Source of the DNA: Coriobacteriales bacterium OH1046
GTDB taxonomy: Bacteria; Actinomycetota; Coriobacteriia; Coriobacteriales; Atopobiaceae
Assembly: GCA_004010535.1 (NCBI GenBank)
Contig: RQYE01000003.1
Span: 1-64,000 of the forward strand
Length of the DNA: 64,000 bases
Direction: 5' to 3'
The notes under the pieces were generated by a model. It ran no database searches and had not been told where the DNA came from. It was given only the letters and a program-made list of their open reading frames with translations. The position numbers and the translations under genes are program-made. Every line of letters begins with the position of its first letter. Within the stretch, counting starts at the first letter, position 1. Positions 1 through 8,296 of the stretch are shown one piece after another.

Positions 1-102
1 CGTGACGTCCGCGCAGAACAGCCGGAGCAGCTCCCTGAACTTGCGCTCCGAGAGGTGCGATTTCGTGACGTACTTGTTCTTCGGCCTCTTTCTGCTGCTC
101 AT
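1..102 (-). CDS. IS1595-like transposase, N-terminal fragment cut by the window edge
   Basis: Reading leftwards from the ATG at 102, the frame is open to the edge and gives 34 residues. They begin MSSRKRPKNKYVTKSHLSER and contain an FRELLRLFC stretch. This Lys/Arg-rich start followed by the helix before a zinc-ribbon/HTH resembles the N-terminus of IS1595-family transposases. The catalytic part lies outside the window, so intactness cannot be judged. An inverted repeat sits just upstream. The family call rests on a short stretch and is tentative. Confidence 0.5.
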   Translation of the reverse strand, partial: MSSRKRPKNKYVTKSHLSERKFRELLRLFCADVT

Positions 103-104
103 AT

Positions 105-140
105 GCCTAGTTTAGCCCTTAGAACGCCCCTAAACTAGGC
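105..140. repeat. 11-bp perfect inverted repeat upstream of the transposase
   Basis: GCCTAGTTTAG (105-115) is matched by CTAAACTAGGC (130-140) across a 14-nt spacer. It lies 3-38 bases upstream of the transposase start codon. It could be an element end, a transposase operator or a small hairpin limiting read-in. The outer boundary of the element is not resolved. Confidence 0.55.
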
Positions 141-264
141 AAGCCCCATGGCAAAAAAGGTGGAGGATCTGAGCTTTCAGGGGCAATTCAGCTATGTTCA
201 CCTGCAGACATGCTCAGAAACGGACACGCTTTTCATCCGAAGCCCCGTCCCCTGCTCACCCCGT

Positions 265-1116
265 TCAAACGCCCTTGCGGTAGGAGAGGGGCGTTATGCC
301 GTATGCGCGCGAGAACAGGCGGTTGAAATAGCTCTGGTCAGCGAAGCCCGAACGCGAAGCCACCTCGGCGACGCTTGTCGAGGAGCTCCTCAGCAGCACA
401 CGGCTCTGCTCCAAACGGTATCTGTTCACGAATGCCACGGGGGAGGTGGCGGCATAGCGCTTGAAGAGCTTGGTGCACTGGCTGCGGCTCACACCTCCTG
501 CTCGGGCGATATCATCCAATGAGATGGGCCCATCGTAATGGTCGCGGATGTAGTCGGTCATGCGCTGCAGGACGCGCGCGTTTGCATCGGTGGGCGCTAC
601 GACATGCATGCTTGCGTGGGCGAGGAGGAGCTGGCGGAAGATGCGGTGCACATCGGCTACGATCTCGAGCTCATAGCCGGGATCCTCGAGTGTCCTGAGG
701 TGCTTGATGCGGCCTACGAGCGCGGCGATCTCGGCTGCCGGGCCGCCCGTTCCCTCGAAGCGCACGTGCGAGAAATCGGCATCGTCGAGGATGGGACTGA
801 TGCAGCGCTCGAAGATCCGGCTGTTGCGGGTGAGCAGGTCGGTGCCCACGATGAGCACATCGTGGCAGCATTCGCTCTCGTCGCCCGCGCGCAGATGATG
901 GAGCTGCCTGTGGTTGATGAAGCAGACATCGCCTGTATGCAAGGGGAATGCCTCGCTGTTGACCTGGCAGATCACGCTGCCCCGATTGATGACGATGATC
1001 TCGATGCGGTCATGCCAGTGGGCGAGATCGCTGTGGACGTCGTGCTCGGCGATATGCTCGGTCTTTATGTACAGGGGAAGGTCCCCATCTTCGAATAACT
1101 CTTCATCGTATGACAT
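265..1116 (-). CDS. AraC family transcriptional regulator (cupin plus double HTH)
   Basis: The 283-aa protein has an N-terminal cupin sensor domain, with histidines around residues 33-35 (AHWHDRIEI) and a DVCFINHRQLHHL strand. The C-terminal ~100 residues form the AraC/XylS two-HTH domain, with SLDDIARAGGVSRSQCTKLF in the first HTH and GFADQSYFNRLFSRAYGITP as the family signature in the second. The start is set by an AAGGAT ribosome site about 6 nt upstream. It is divergent from the peroxiredoxin gene across a 132-bp AT-rich spacer and may control it or itself; the ligand is unknown. Length is typical for the cupin-AraC subfamily. Confidence 0.9.
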   Translation of the reverse strand: MSYDEELFEDGDLPLYIKTEHIAEHDVHSDLAHWHDRIEIIVINRGSVICQVNSEAFPLHTGDVCFINHRQLHHLRAGDESECCHDVLIVGTDLLTRNSRIFERCISPILDDADFSHVRFEGTGGPAAEIAALVGRIKHLRTLEDPGYELEIVADVHRIFRQLLLAHASMHVVAPTDANARVLQRMTDYIRDHYDGPISLDDIARAGGVSRSQCTKLFKRYAATSPVAFVNRYRLEQSRVLLRSSSTSVAEVASRSGFADQSYFNRLFSRAYGITPLSYRKGV

Positions 1117-1248
1117 ATACTATCCTTTTGTATTAAATAATCCAAAAAATAAAGGATATAATCCTATTAAACACGCTTAATTATACCTTATCATTCAATT
1201 GTGCAAGAGCACGGATAAAAACGATTCGTTTGCGAAAGGAGCACCAGC
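1117..1248. promoter_or_regulatory. AT-rich divergent promoter region, araC-type gene / peroxiredoxin
   Basis: This spacer is much more AT-rich than the flanking genes. It holds a perfect TATAAT at 1157-1162, inside the dyad AGGAT-ATA-ATCCT (1154-1166). An 8-bp inverted pair, TATCCTTT (1121-1128) and AAAGGATA (1151-1158), has one arm over the ribosome site of the AraC gene. No well-spaced -35 box was found, so promoter assignment is tentative. Confidence 0.4.
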
Positions 1249-1920
1249 ATGGAAGAGACAACCTACAAGATGCCGCTTATCGGCGACGATGCCCCTGCGT
1301 TCAAAGCCGTCACCACCCAGGGAGAGATTAACTTCCCCTCAGACTATGAGGGCAAGTGGGTCATCCTGTTCTCCCACCCTGCGGACTTCACGCCCGTCTG
1401 CACCACCGAGTTCATGACCTTCGCGTCCATGATCGACGAGTTCCGTGCGCTCAACACCGAGCTGGTCGGTCTCTCCGTCGACGGCCTCTACTCCCACATC
1501 GCCTGGCTGCGCAAGATCCAGGAGCTGGAGTGGAAGGACATGAAGAACGTCGAGGTCACGTTCCCGCTCATCGAAGACATCCGCATGGAGGTTGCCGGCA
1601 AGTATGGCATGATCCAGCCCAACGCCTCCAACACCCAGGCCGTTCGCGCCGTCTTCATCATCGACCCCAAGGGCAAGATCCGCACCATCCTCTACTATCC
1701 GCTGAGCATGGGCCGCAACTTTGATGAAATCAAGCGTATCGTCCAAGCCCTGCAGAAGACGGATGCGGACAACGTTGCCACGCCCGCCGACTGGCGTCCC
1801 GGTGACGATGTGATCGTCCCGACCGCAGGTTCGTGCGGTGTCGCCAAGGAGCGCATGGAGAACCAGACCGTCGAGCAGTACTGCCTCGATTGGTTCCTGT
1901 GCTTCCGCAAGGAGAGCTAG
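1249..1920 (+). CDS. Peroxiredoxin, Prx6/archaeal-type thioredoxin peroxidase
   Basis: The 223-aa AhpC/TSA-fold enzyme reduces H2O2 and organic hydroperoxides. The catalytic PxxxTxxC motif is P44-A-D-F-T48-P-V-C51, with C51 as peroxidatic cysteine. The long C-terminal extension carries C196, C212 and C218. The C212/C218 spacing of six equals that of the two C-terminal cysteines (207 and 213) in the Aeropyrum enzyme, which act in resolving the disulfide. An AAAGGAG site precedes the ATG. It stands alone, divergent from an AraC regulator, fitting an oxidative-stress role in an anaerobe. Confidence 0.93.
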   Translation: MEETTYKMPLIGDDAPAFKAVTTQGEINFPSDYEGKWVILFSHPADFTPVCTTEFMTFASMIDEFRALNTELVGLSVDGLYSHIAWLRKIQELEWKDMKNVEVTFPLIEDIRMEVAGKYGMIQPNASNTQAVRAVFIIDPKGKIRTILYYPLSMGRNFDEIKRIVQALQKTDADNVATPADWRPGDDVIVPTAGSCGVAKERMENQTVEQYCLDWFLCFRKES

Positions 1921-2026
1921 CCGCATATCCGGCATAGGTGCCCCCCTCACGCCCCGCGCGCCCCACCAGCGTGCGGGGCGTTCCCATTGGGTATACTGGG
2001 AGGGTAACGATACCTCGGAAAGAGTG

Positions 2027-3253
2027 ATGATGGACTATCAGAACCCCTATCAGCAGCAGATGCCCTCTGCGCAGCAGGCCTATCAGATCCCGCAACAGTA
2101 TGTTCCCGTGCAGAGCCAAGCTGCCGTCAAACCCAAGAAGGGCTGGGGCAAGCTCATCGCCGCCCTCGCGTGCCTGCCCCTGCTCATCGTGGCGGAGGTC
2201 GCGGGCCTCTATCTCGGCGATGCCACCCCGCTGGGCGAGGATGTGGGCGCCACGTTGGGCGGTGCCCTAGCAGCCATCGTACTCTGCTGCGTCCTCGGCG
2301 GCGTGCAGCTCTTCAATATCACGGGGAGCTCGTGGAAGTGGGCTTGGCGGGCCATGTGGTGGTCGATCGCCATCTCGGGTGCCATCGCCCTCATCGATCT
2401 GTACGATTACATCTCCACCGACAGCCTCGTTATCGTGGACGATTGGCCTTGGCAGCTCTTCCTATCGCTGCTCTTCTGCATCGCCATCGGGTTCTTCGAG
2501 GAGGGCATGGTGCGCGGTCTTGTGCTGAACGGCCTGCTCTGTCGTATGGGAACCACGCGCAAGGGCATCGTGTGGGCCTGCATCATCTCCTCGGTCTTCT
2601 TCGGTCTTCTGCACGTCGACATCATGCGCATCGGCGATGCGACCGCCCTCGAGTTCGCCCAGGGCTTCCTCAAGGTCGTCCAGACGGGCATGTACGGTTT
2701 CGCTCTGGCGGCGGTCATGTGCAAGACGGGCGAGATCACCTCGGCCGCGCTGCTCCACTGCCTCGATGACTGGCTGCTCTTCATCCTGACCTTCATCATG
2801 GGCGAATCGCTCGTGACCGAGTACGTCTCGTCCGGCGCCGAGGAGGGAATGGCCACGGTTGCCGTCTATCTCGTCTGCATCGTGCTCTACATCCCGCTCG
2901 TGATCCGCGCGGCACACACCTTGAGGACCATCGATGCGCCCAATCGAGGCGCGTTCTTCCGCGAACGAGAGGGCGCCGTATCGGGCCAGGCGGCCCCTCT
3001 GCCTCCCGCAGGTTATGGTGTTGCGGTCCAGGGATATGCCCATGCCCCCCAGATGCCGCAGCAGCAGGCCTACGCCCAGCAGGCACCGGTCCAGCAAGCG
3101 TACCCGCCCCAGGCCTATGCGCAGCCTGCGGGCACGCCTATGCCTCCTGCGGGGTTCGTTCCTATCCAGATCCCCGAGGCGGACACGTACCGGATGGATC
3201 AAAGCGGCGCTCGAAGGATGCAGATACCGCCGGACCAACGAATACCCCGATGA
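2027..3253 (+). CDS. CPBP family intramembrane metalloprotease (CAAX-protease-like)
   Basis: This polytopic membrane protein of about 408 aa has a Gln/Pro-rich N-terminal tail (about 35 residues), six to eight hydrophobic segments, and a Gln/Pro/Ala-rich C-terminal tail (about 90 residues). The glutamyl-protease signature EEGMVR is at residues 158-163 and the second motif, FFGLLHVD, places a histidine near 196, as expected for the ABI/CPBP family. The start is one of tandem ATGs at 2027/2030 behind GGAAAGAG; an upstream in-frame extension lacks a ribosome site. The low-complexity tails are unusual and may mediate protein contacts. The 3' end overlaps the convergent PAP2 gene by 92 bp. Substrate unknown. 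Confidence 0.85.
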   Translation: MMDYQNPYQQQMPSAQQAYQIPQQYVPVQSQAAVKPKKGWGKLIAALACLPLLIVAEVAGLYLGDATPLGEDVGATLGGALAAIVLCCVLGGVQLFNITGSSWKWAWRAMWWSIAISGAIALIDLYDYISTDSLVIVDDWPWQLFLSLLFCIAIGFFEEGMVRGLVLNGLLCRMGTTRKGIVWACIISSVFFGLLHVDIMRIGDATALEFAQGFLKVVQTGMYGFALAAVMCKTGEITSAALLHCLDDWLLFILTFIMGESLVTEYVSSGAEEGMATVAVYLVCIVLYIPLVIRAAHTLRTIDAPNRGAFFREREGAVSGQAAPLPPAGYGVAVQGYAHAPQMPQQQAYAQQAPVQQAYPPQAYAQPAGTPMPPAGFVPIQIPEADTYRMDQSGARRMQIPPDQRIPR

Positions 3254-4136
3254 ACGCGGGGAGAAGGCCTTTCGCGACGGCGTAGGCGATCCCGTGCCCG
3301 AAAGCGAGTCCGACCAGCTGTCCCAAGCCCACGGACAGGCCCATCATGAGTGCGCATACCACGAGACGCACGAGCTTCCGCGCGCGGCTGCAATCGGTTG
3401 AGAAGCGCACGTAGCGCTGCTCGAGGAACCATCCCACTATGATGCCGCCCAAGATGCCCGCATTGCTGTAGGCGTCGAGCTTCATCGCTGCGGGGTCGAC
3501 GAGGAGCATGCCTCCCACGTAGTCCATGGGGTAGGGTTTGAGCTCCGTGTAGAGCAAGATGATCGCGAGGGTTGCGAGGCCTAGGCAGAGCACCGTCGCG
3601 TCCTTGGTGGTCTTGCGCCTCGCCCAAACGACGAAGCGCTGCGAGAGCCAGATGACGAGCACCGCTTCGATGAGGGCTGCGGCAACGTCTTGGGGCGCAT
3701 GGACGCCGAGGAAGGTGCGCGAGAAGCCGACGAGCAGCGTGATGATGACGCAGATGGCTGCAAGCCAGCGCTTTGCCCGATAGCGCCATGCGATCGAGCC
3801 GAAGACCGAGCCGGCTGCCTGGGTGTGGCCGCTCGGGAACGAGTATCCCGTAGCGTGTCCGAGCGCTCCTGCGGAGGGGATGATGCGGCTATCCCGTATC
3901 CAGGGCCGGTAGATACAGGCGCTGTCTTTGATCAGCTGGTTGAGGTTGTTGCCGATGCCGAGATTCACCATCACGAACATCCCCGCGTCCTTGTCGAGGA
4001 GCCAATAGAGCACGCAGGGTACGACCGCGATTCCCGTTCCGTTGCAGAGGGCCGAGATCAGGTTCATGATCGCTTCGACGACGGGTCCTGCGGCCTCGCG
4101 CACGCCCTGCAGCCAGAGCAGATACTCGATATCCAT
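3162..4136 (-). CDS. PAP2 family membrane phosphatase
   Basis: The 324-aa protein has about eight membrane segments. The three phosphatase motifs are present: a K-x6-RP-like motif (KDSACIYRPW), PSGHT around residue 100 and SRTFLGVHAPQDV around residues 138-150 with the catalytic histidine. PAP2 enzymes of this type dephosphorylate lipid phosphates such as phosphatidate or undecaprenyl pyrophosphate on the outer face of the membrane. Length is above the ~200 aa of minimal PAP2 proteins because of extra C-terminal membrane helices. It converges on and overlaps the CPBP gene. The substrate cannot be read from sequence. Confidence 0.88.
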   Translation of the reverse strand: MDIEYLLWLQGVREAAGPVVEAIMNLISALCNGTGIAVVPCVLYWLLDKDAGMFVMVNLGIGNNLNQLIKDSACIYRPWIRDSRIIPSAGALGHATGYSFPSGHTQAAGSVFGSIAWRYRAKRWLAAICVIITLLVGFSRTFLGVHAPQDVAAALIEAVLVIWLSQRFVVWARRKTTKDATVLCLGLATLAIILLYTELKPYPMDYVGGMLLVDPAAMKLDAYSNAGILGGIIVGWFLEQRYVRFSTDCSRARKLVRLVVCALMMGLSVGLGQLVGLAFGHGIAYAVAKGLLPAFIGVFVGPAVSASFERRFDPSGTCPPRGSG

Positions 4137-4522
4137 TGCATCCTCTCGACGGGATCGATGCCAACCATTGTAGCTTTCTTTAGCGCGGAGTTCTCGAGCG
4201 GCCTATGCGGCACCGCTGCGGCCCATACCTATGAGCAAATCGGACTTGTAGGAAGATCCGCTTCCATGGGAGGGGAATCCACAGAAGATTATCTGGGCTT
4301 TTATCCCGGATTCTTCGTGCTTGGGGCGTTTCCCGTTGGAAATCTTCCTACAAGTCCGATTTGCTCATAGGTACTTCGCCTCATTCGGGTGCCGCGACCT
4401 CAGAATGTGCTGGCTTTGTCGTTTGGCGTCCGTTTCGAACGGATACCGAATAGTATCTGCTTCCCACCGCGTTCGACGTACGCTTGATATCGGGTAATTC
4501 CGTCCGCTTCGAGGAGGTTTTC
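4137..4522. other. Intergenic region carrying a MITE-like element
   Basis: This 386-bp spacer lies between the divergent PAP2 and YegP-like genes. Its middle (4226-4373) is the inverted-repeat element described separately. The remaining 4374-4522 should hold the promoter for the YegP-like gene; no clear -35/-10 pair was identified. I see no coding capacity. Confidence 0.6.
4226..4373. mobile_element. MITE-like element: 148 bp with 32-bp perfect terminal inverted repeats and TA ends
   Basis: The arms 4226-4257 and 4342-4373 are exact reverse complements, beginning TACCTATGAGCAAATC. The 84-bp interior has a further hairpin, GAAGA-N4-CTGGG (about 4284-4297) facing CCCGG-AT-TCTTC. Both outer ends are TA, as expected if the element duplicated a TA target like Tc1/mariner-IS630 relatives. 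There is no open frame inside. Perfect 32-bp arms are longer than a typical terminator and there is no T-tract, so a non-autonomous transposable element fits best. No autonomous partner is in the window. Confidence 0.6.
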
Positions 4523-4894
4523 ATGGGAAAATTCTCAATCCGCACCACCGATAAGGGCTGCCGTTTCACACTCAAAGCCGGCAACGGCGAGGTCATCGCC
4601 ACATCGCAGGTGTATGCCTCCATGGATGGCTGCATCAACGGGATCGAGTCTGTGAAGAGCAATGTCCTGGAAGCTGCCGTCGAGGATCAGACCGTCGAAG
4701 ATTACGAGAAGCAGAGTTGCCCCAAGTTCGAGGTCTACGTCGACAAGACCGGAGAGTTCCGTTTCCGCTTGCTTGCCAAGAACGGCCAGAACATCGCCGC
4801 ATCCGAAGGCTATGCCGCCAAAGGCAGCTGCATGAACGGCATCGAGTCCGTCCGCAGGAACGCCGTTGACGCCGAGGTCGTCCAGGAGGATTAG
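4523..4894 (+). CDS. YegP/DUF1508 family protein with two tandem domains
   Basis: The 123-aa protein consists of two DUF1508 repeats: residues about 3-50 (FSIRTTDKGCRFTLKAGNGE then NGIESVKSN) and about 67-118 (FEVYVDKTGEFRFRLLAKNG then NGIESVRRNAVDAEV). Each repeat has the family pattern of a short sheet, an AxNG turn and a GIESV-K/R-N helix. The family is common in bacteria and its biochemical role is not established. A strong GAGGAGG site 6 nt upstream fixes the ATG at 4523. It is a single-gene unit followed by a terminator. Confidence 0.88.
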   Translation: MGKFSIRTTDKGCRFTLKAGNGEVIATSQVYASMDGCINGIESVKSNVLEAAVEDQTVEDYEKQSCPKFEVYVDKTGEFRFRLLAKNGQNIAASEGYAAKGSCMNGIESVRRNAVDAEVVQED

Positions 4895-5392
4895 CGGGGC
4901 CTTGCGATCCCGCATGCGTTAAGGTGAAGCCAGGCCGCCGAGGCCTGGCTTCTTCTCGAGGAGGTGCATGCGGGAGTCGGGCCGTATGTTTCTTGGGCCT
5001 CCCAGAGCGAGATGATCGGAATCCGCGACCGGCCCATCTTCGGCTACCGCTTTCCGTTCGAGGGCCGCCGTCAGACTATCTCAGACATGCAGCAGATTAT
5101 CAAAAAGATTCTTAGAGCTGCCTGTTCGGAAGTTCGGGGTCATTGCCAGGTGAAGTGTGACTACCATGCGCGTCAAAAACATCTGCAAATCTCATCCAGC
5201 ACCAGACTCATGGTTTGGGTTCCAACTCCGCATGAGCTCTTGTTGGATTCTGGCTTTCAGGCGGAAAAACGCGCCCGTCCGTAGGAATCAAGGAGCACCC
5301 GAGGTACCGTCGGCAGGATACTGGTGCTAGGATGTCGTCCGATTTGGTTCTCGAGGCTGTGGACAGTTTCTAAAGACTGCGGACGGTTGCCA
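4895..5392. other. Intergenic region with no recognisable gene
   Basis: This ~500-bp spacer separates the YegP-like gene from the PRD regulator. It opens with a terminator (4926-4957). A 106-codon frame at 4964-5284 has no recognisable domain, atypical composition and no upstream gene partner; I consider it non-coding or a remnant. The rest should hold the regulator's promoter, but I cannot pinpoint it. Confidence 0.5.
4926..4957 (+). terminator. Rho-independent terminator after the YegP-like gene
   Basis: An 11-bp perfect stem, GAAGCCAGGCC (4926-4936) with GGCCTGGCTTC (4942-4952), has a 5-nt loop and is followed by a short T/C-rich tail. Confidence 0.7.
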
Positions 5393-7426
5393 ATGGACTA
5401 TCGGGAAAATGCCATCATCAACGCCTTGATCTCGAGGCGTGCGGTACCCTTGTCCGAATTATCGGATTCCCTTAGCGTCGGGAACCAGTATCTTCTGCAA
5501 CTCATCTCGAGGATGAACACAGGCTTCAAGGTTGCCGGGCTGCCGGTGGCCCTAGTGGGCAAGGACAGGGTGCTCAGGCTTTCCGATACGCCCGATGACC
5601 TCCCCGATAGGCTGAGGGAGTATCTTGCCGGTTGCGGCTACGATACCTACACGCTCACCCGCTCCGAGCGGCGGACCATCCTCTCCCTCATCATCCTCAA
5701 CGCGACGGAGCATATGACCGCAGAGGCTCTCGCCGACCATCTGCAGGTTAGCAGGAATACGATTCTTGGAGACATCGGCAGTGTAAAGTCATATTTAGCG
5801 GATGGGGGCATCGATCTCGACTCCCAGTCGGGACGTGGGTACGTGGTCCGGGCATCGGAGAGCGCGATCAGAGCGAAGATCCTCGAGATCCTCTCGCTCA
5901 ACTTGACGCGCCAGCACTACATCTCCGTGGCGACGGAGGTCTTCCAGCACCTGCTCATGGGGGAGCTCTGTGCTGATCAGACGATGCTCGATTCCGTCAG
6001 GACCATCATGAAGGAGGAGGAGAATCGCCACGGCTGCAAGTTGTCCGATTACTCGTTTCGCGTTACCGAGTACGAGCTCGTGCTCCTTGCTGGACGGCTC
6101 AAGAAGGGCCGCGTGGTCGAGGTCGCCTATCTGGAGGGAATCGAGCAGAGCTCGAAGTATGCCTTGAGCTACGACATCCTCACGAGGATAGGCGGGCTCT
6201 TCGGCATTGAGATCCCCGATCATGAGGTCGGGTACTTCGTACAGTTTCTCCGGAGGAAGAGCTACGTGCAGAGCAGCACCAAGCACGTCGACGAGATGCA
6301 GGACCTGATCCTCATAGAGGAGGTCATCTTCGACGTTATGCGAGCGCTCGGCATAAGCTTCTATCTCGAGAACGACCTCCACAATATGCTCGTCGACCAC
6401 ATGAGATCCGTGATTTACCGCATCCGCGCCGATGACAGACCCATCGAGAATCCCTTGCTGAAAGAGATCAAGGACCGCTATGGAACGGCATTCGCAGTCA
6501 TCCGCAGATGTATGAAGCCCATCGAGGACATGCTGGGTGAGGAGTTGAGCGATGACGAGGTGGCGTTCCTAGTCATGTTCTTCGAGGCTGCGATCGGACA
6601 GGCCCACGCCGAGCAAGCGATATCGCACAAGGTGAGGGCGCTCGTCGTATGCGACATGGGACGGACCGTCTTCAAGTATCTGCGCAGCCAGCTTTCCTCC
6701 CTACGAGACTTGATCGACATCGTTGACGAGAGAACCGGCCATGACGACAGCAGCAACGATGGGGACATCCAGATGGTGATCTCGACGCTCGCCTACGAGA
6801 TGGAAGGTGCGATGACGGTACTGGTCTCCAGTCCCATGCTGACTCAGGCCGACCTCGCTGCCATTCAGGCCTGCGCCCTCAGGATCCTCATGGACAGTGC
6901 CGAGGAGGGGAGAGGCGAGGTCTCCCCGATGCAGCGCCTTCTTATGCTCGACAAGCTCCCGACATGGGATCACTCCACGTCTATCCTATCGGGAGATCGC
7001 ATAGACCTGGGACGGGGAGCCGCCACGCTCGAAGAGGCGCTTGAAGTTGCCGGGTCCCTGCTCAATCGCGACGGCTCGGTTGCCCGGGAGGCCGTTTCTT
7101 TCATGAGGGATGGTGCCGACGGCCTGAGGGATAGGCTGCAGGGAGGCAGGGCCATCTGTCCGGGCTGCGTGATTTCGTATGTCGATGAGGAACACGGCGC
7201 GCTGACCGACGCGTTGAGCGTTGTGAGGCTGCAGGCACCCCTCCAGGTTGTGCCCGAGCAGGAACCCATCAGGTATGTGATCGGGTTCAGCTACTTGGAG
7301 TCGGATCATTTGAGCGACATGCTCCACGCGATCATCTTCCTGCTGCGAGACGGCAGCATCATTTCGATACTCGATATGCTTGACGAGCCGCTCGAGGCAT
7401 ATAACTACATCTCAAGGATCATCTAG
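5393..7426 (+). CDS. BglG/LicR-type PRD-containing PTS-controlled transcriptional activator
   Basis: The ~677-aa modular regulator has an N-terminal HTH (residues ~1-70), a second mga/HTH_11-type HTH around LTRSERRTILSLIIL and AEALADHLQVSRNTILGDI, two PRD domains (about 185-400, with the phosphorylatable-His region near YISVATEVFQHLL), a GatB-like EIIB segment (VRALVVCDMG near 415) and a divergent C-terminal EIIA-like region. Such proteins sense PTS flux by His/Cys phosphorylation and activate a cognate operon. It lies just upstream of the galactitol-type PTS, its likely target. The start at 5393 (MDYRENAIINA) suits the HTH; an in-frame ATG at 5324 adds 23 residues without homology. Confidence 0.88.
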   Translation: MDYRENAIINALISRRAVPLSELSDSLSVGNQYLLQLISRMNTGFKVAGLPVALVGKDRVLRLSDTPDDLPDRLREYLAGCGYDTYTLTRSERRTILSLIILNATEHMTAEALADHLQVSRNTILGDIGSVKSYLADGGIDLDSQSGRGYVVRASESAIRAKILEILSLNLTRQHYISVATEVFQHLLMGELCADQTMLDSVRTIMKEEENRHGCKLSDYSFRVTEYELVLLAGRLKKGRVVEVAYLEGIEQSSKYALSYDILTRIGGLFGIEIPDHEVGYFVQFLRRKSYVQSSTKHVDEMQDLILIEEVIFDVMRALGISFYLENDLHNMLVDHMRSVIYRIRADDRPIENPLLKEIKDRYGTAFAVIRRCMKPIEDMLGEELSDDEVAFLVMFFEAAIGQAHAEQAISHKVRALVVCDMGRTVFKYLRSQLSSLRDLIDIVDERTGHDDSSNDGDIQMVISTLAYEMEGAMTVLVSSPMLTQADLAAIQACALRILMDSAEEGRGEVSPMQRLLMLDKLPTWDHSTSILSGDRIDLGRGAATLEEALEVAGSLLNRDGSVAREAVSFMRDGADGLRDRLQGGRAICPGCVISYVDEEHGALTDALSVVRLQAPLQVVPEQEPIRYVIGFSYLESDHLSDMLHAIIFLLRDGSIISILDMLDEPLEAYNYISRII

Positions 7427-7434
7427 GAGTCGGT

Positions 7435-7965
7435 ATGAAGGCAAAGACCAAGCGCGTGGGCAAGAGCATTGTCAGCGAGTATGACAATTCCTCAGAGCTC
7501 GTGGATGAATACGTGAAGGCAACGCTCGAGCCTTCCAACAGGGCCAAGTTCATCGTCGCGGTCTTTGCGTTCGCCTGCGCCGGCGCTGCCCTCTCTTTGC
7601 GCTTCGATCACCTCCTCTCGATAGGGATGCTCATTGCCGGCTGCCTTCTTCTCGCCGATGCGCTTTGGCGTTCCAACTCCATGGCTAGGAGAAGGACGCT
7701 CAAAGGCTACGATATGCGTTTCGGCGGTGCGGATATCCCTGTGAAGGTGACGCTCGATGAGGAGGGCGTCAGATACGAGGTGGGTGGCGCAGAGGTTGCC
7801 TATGCGTGGAGCGATGTCAAGCGTGTGGGCCAGTCGGCCCATCTCGTGGTGCTCGTATGCGATGGCGGTGTCGTGCCGATTGCGAAGACGACGTCCTCCA
7901 AGCAGATGGTGGATCTGCAGGACATGATCAAGGAGCATGTCCCGGCGGCGCGTGGTCTGCGTTAG
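7435..7965 (+). CDS. YcxB-like membrane protein of unknown function
   Basis: The 176-aa protein begins 8 bp after the PRD regulator, so the two are probably co-transcribed. Residues ~38-58 and ~61-78 form a transmembrane hairpin. The C-terminal half (VKVTLDEEGVRYEVGGAEV, YAWSDVKRV, VPIAK) matches the YcxB-like pattern of a beta domain resembling a PH fold, with a W-S-D-V-x-x-V turn. The role is not known. Its place between the regulator and the PTS operon suggests the whole is one functional island, though nothing in the protein points to sugar transport. Confidence 0.65.
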   Translation: MKAKTKRVGKSIVSEYDNSSELVDEYVKATLEPSNRAKFIVAVFAFACAGAALSLRFDHLLSIGMLIAGCLLLADALWRSNSMARRRTLKGYDMRFGGADIPVKVTLDEEGVRYEVGGAEVAYAWSDVKRVGQSAHLVVLVCDGGVVPIAKTTSSKQMVDLQDMIKEHVPAARGLR

Positions 7966-8139
7966 GGTCGGCCGCCCTGCGAAATGTTGGGTCTAAGGGA
8001 TCCCTTCCGCGAACATGCCCGTACGGGCCACCTTATCCGGTTCTCAATACGAATGCAATATCGATACGCGGGCAATGACGCCGTGCCGATGCCGTCCACG
8101 CCCGCTCTTCTCGCAGAGAGGTTTCCCATTCCGATACGG

Positions 8140-8160
8140 CAGGGTTCCACCCTGTTTTTA
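8140..8160 (+). terminator. Rho-independent terminator
   Basis: CAGGGT (8140-8145), a 3-nt TCC loop, ACCCTG (8149-8154), then TTTTT. It separates the regulator/YcxB unit from the PTS genes. Confidence 0.75.
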
Positions 8161-8241
8161 CCCGTCGGTCTCGGGCCCCGCCGTCGGTCCCGGTTAGCAC
8201 AATCCTGATGTGATTCCGCGAATGGTTTGTTCTGTACGCGG

Positions 8242-8286
8242 AGCTGCCTCCCCCGTAGAGTCGAAGCCATACGGGGGAGTCGGCTA
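8242..8286 (+). promoter_or_regulatory. Structured 5' leader hairpin of the PTS operon
   Basis: A perfect 10-bp stem CTCCCCCGTA (8248-8257) / TACGGGGGAG (8270-8279) has a 12-nt loop, and an outer AGC/GCT pair (8242-8244, 8284-8286) extends it across a 3x3 internal loop. It ends ~10 nt before the EIIA start, so it could affect translation or mRNA stability. There is no T-tract, so it is not a terminator. Confidence 0.5.
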
Positions 8287-8296
8287 AAACGGGGAG

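Larger units (their letters stand above)
7966..8296. promoter_or_regulatory. Leader and promoter region of the galactitol-type PTS operon
   Basis: This 331-bp spacer has three notable parts: a terminator closing the regulator unit (8140-8160), two direct repeats CCGTCGGTC[T/C]CGG at 8162-8174 and 8181-8193 (12 of 13 identical, 19 bp apart), and a leader hairpin at 8248-8279. The repeats sit where an activator such as the upstream PRD protein could bind. No clean -35/-10 pair was found. Confidence 0.5.

Noticed and set aside
1838-2026. Upstream extension of the CPBP protease gene
   Set aside because: It overlaps the peroxiredoxin 3' end and has no ribosome site; translation is Arg/Ser-rich without similarity to the family.
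4964-5284. 106-codon frame between the YegP-like gene and the PRD regulator
   Set aside because: No recognisable domain and atypical composition; kept only as intergenic.
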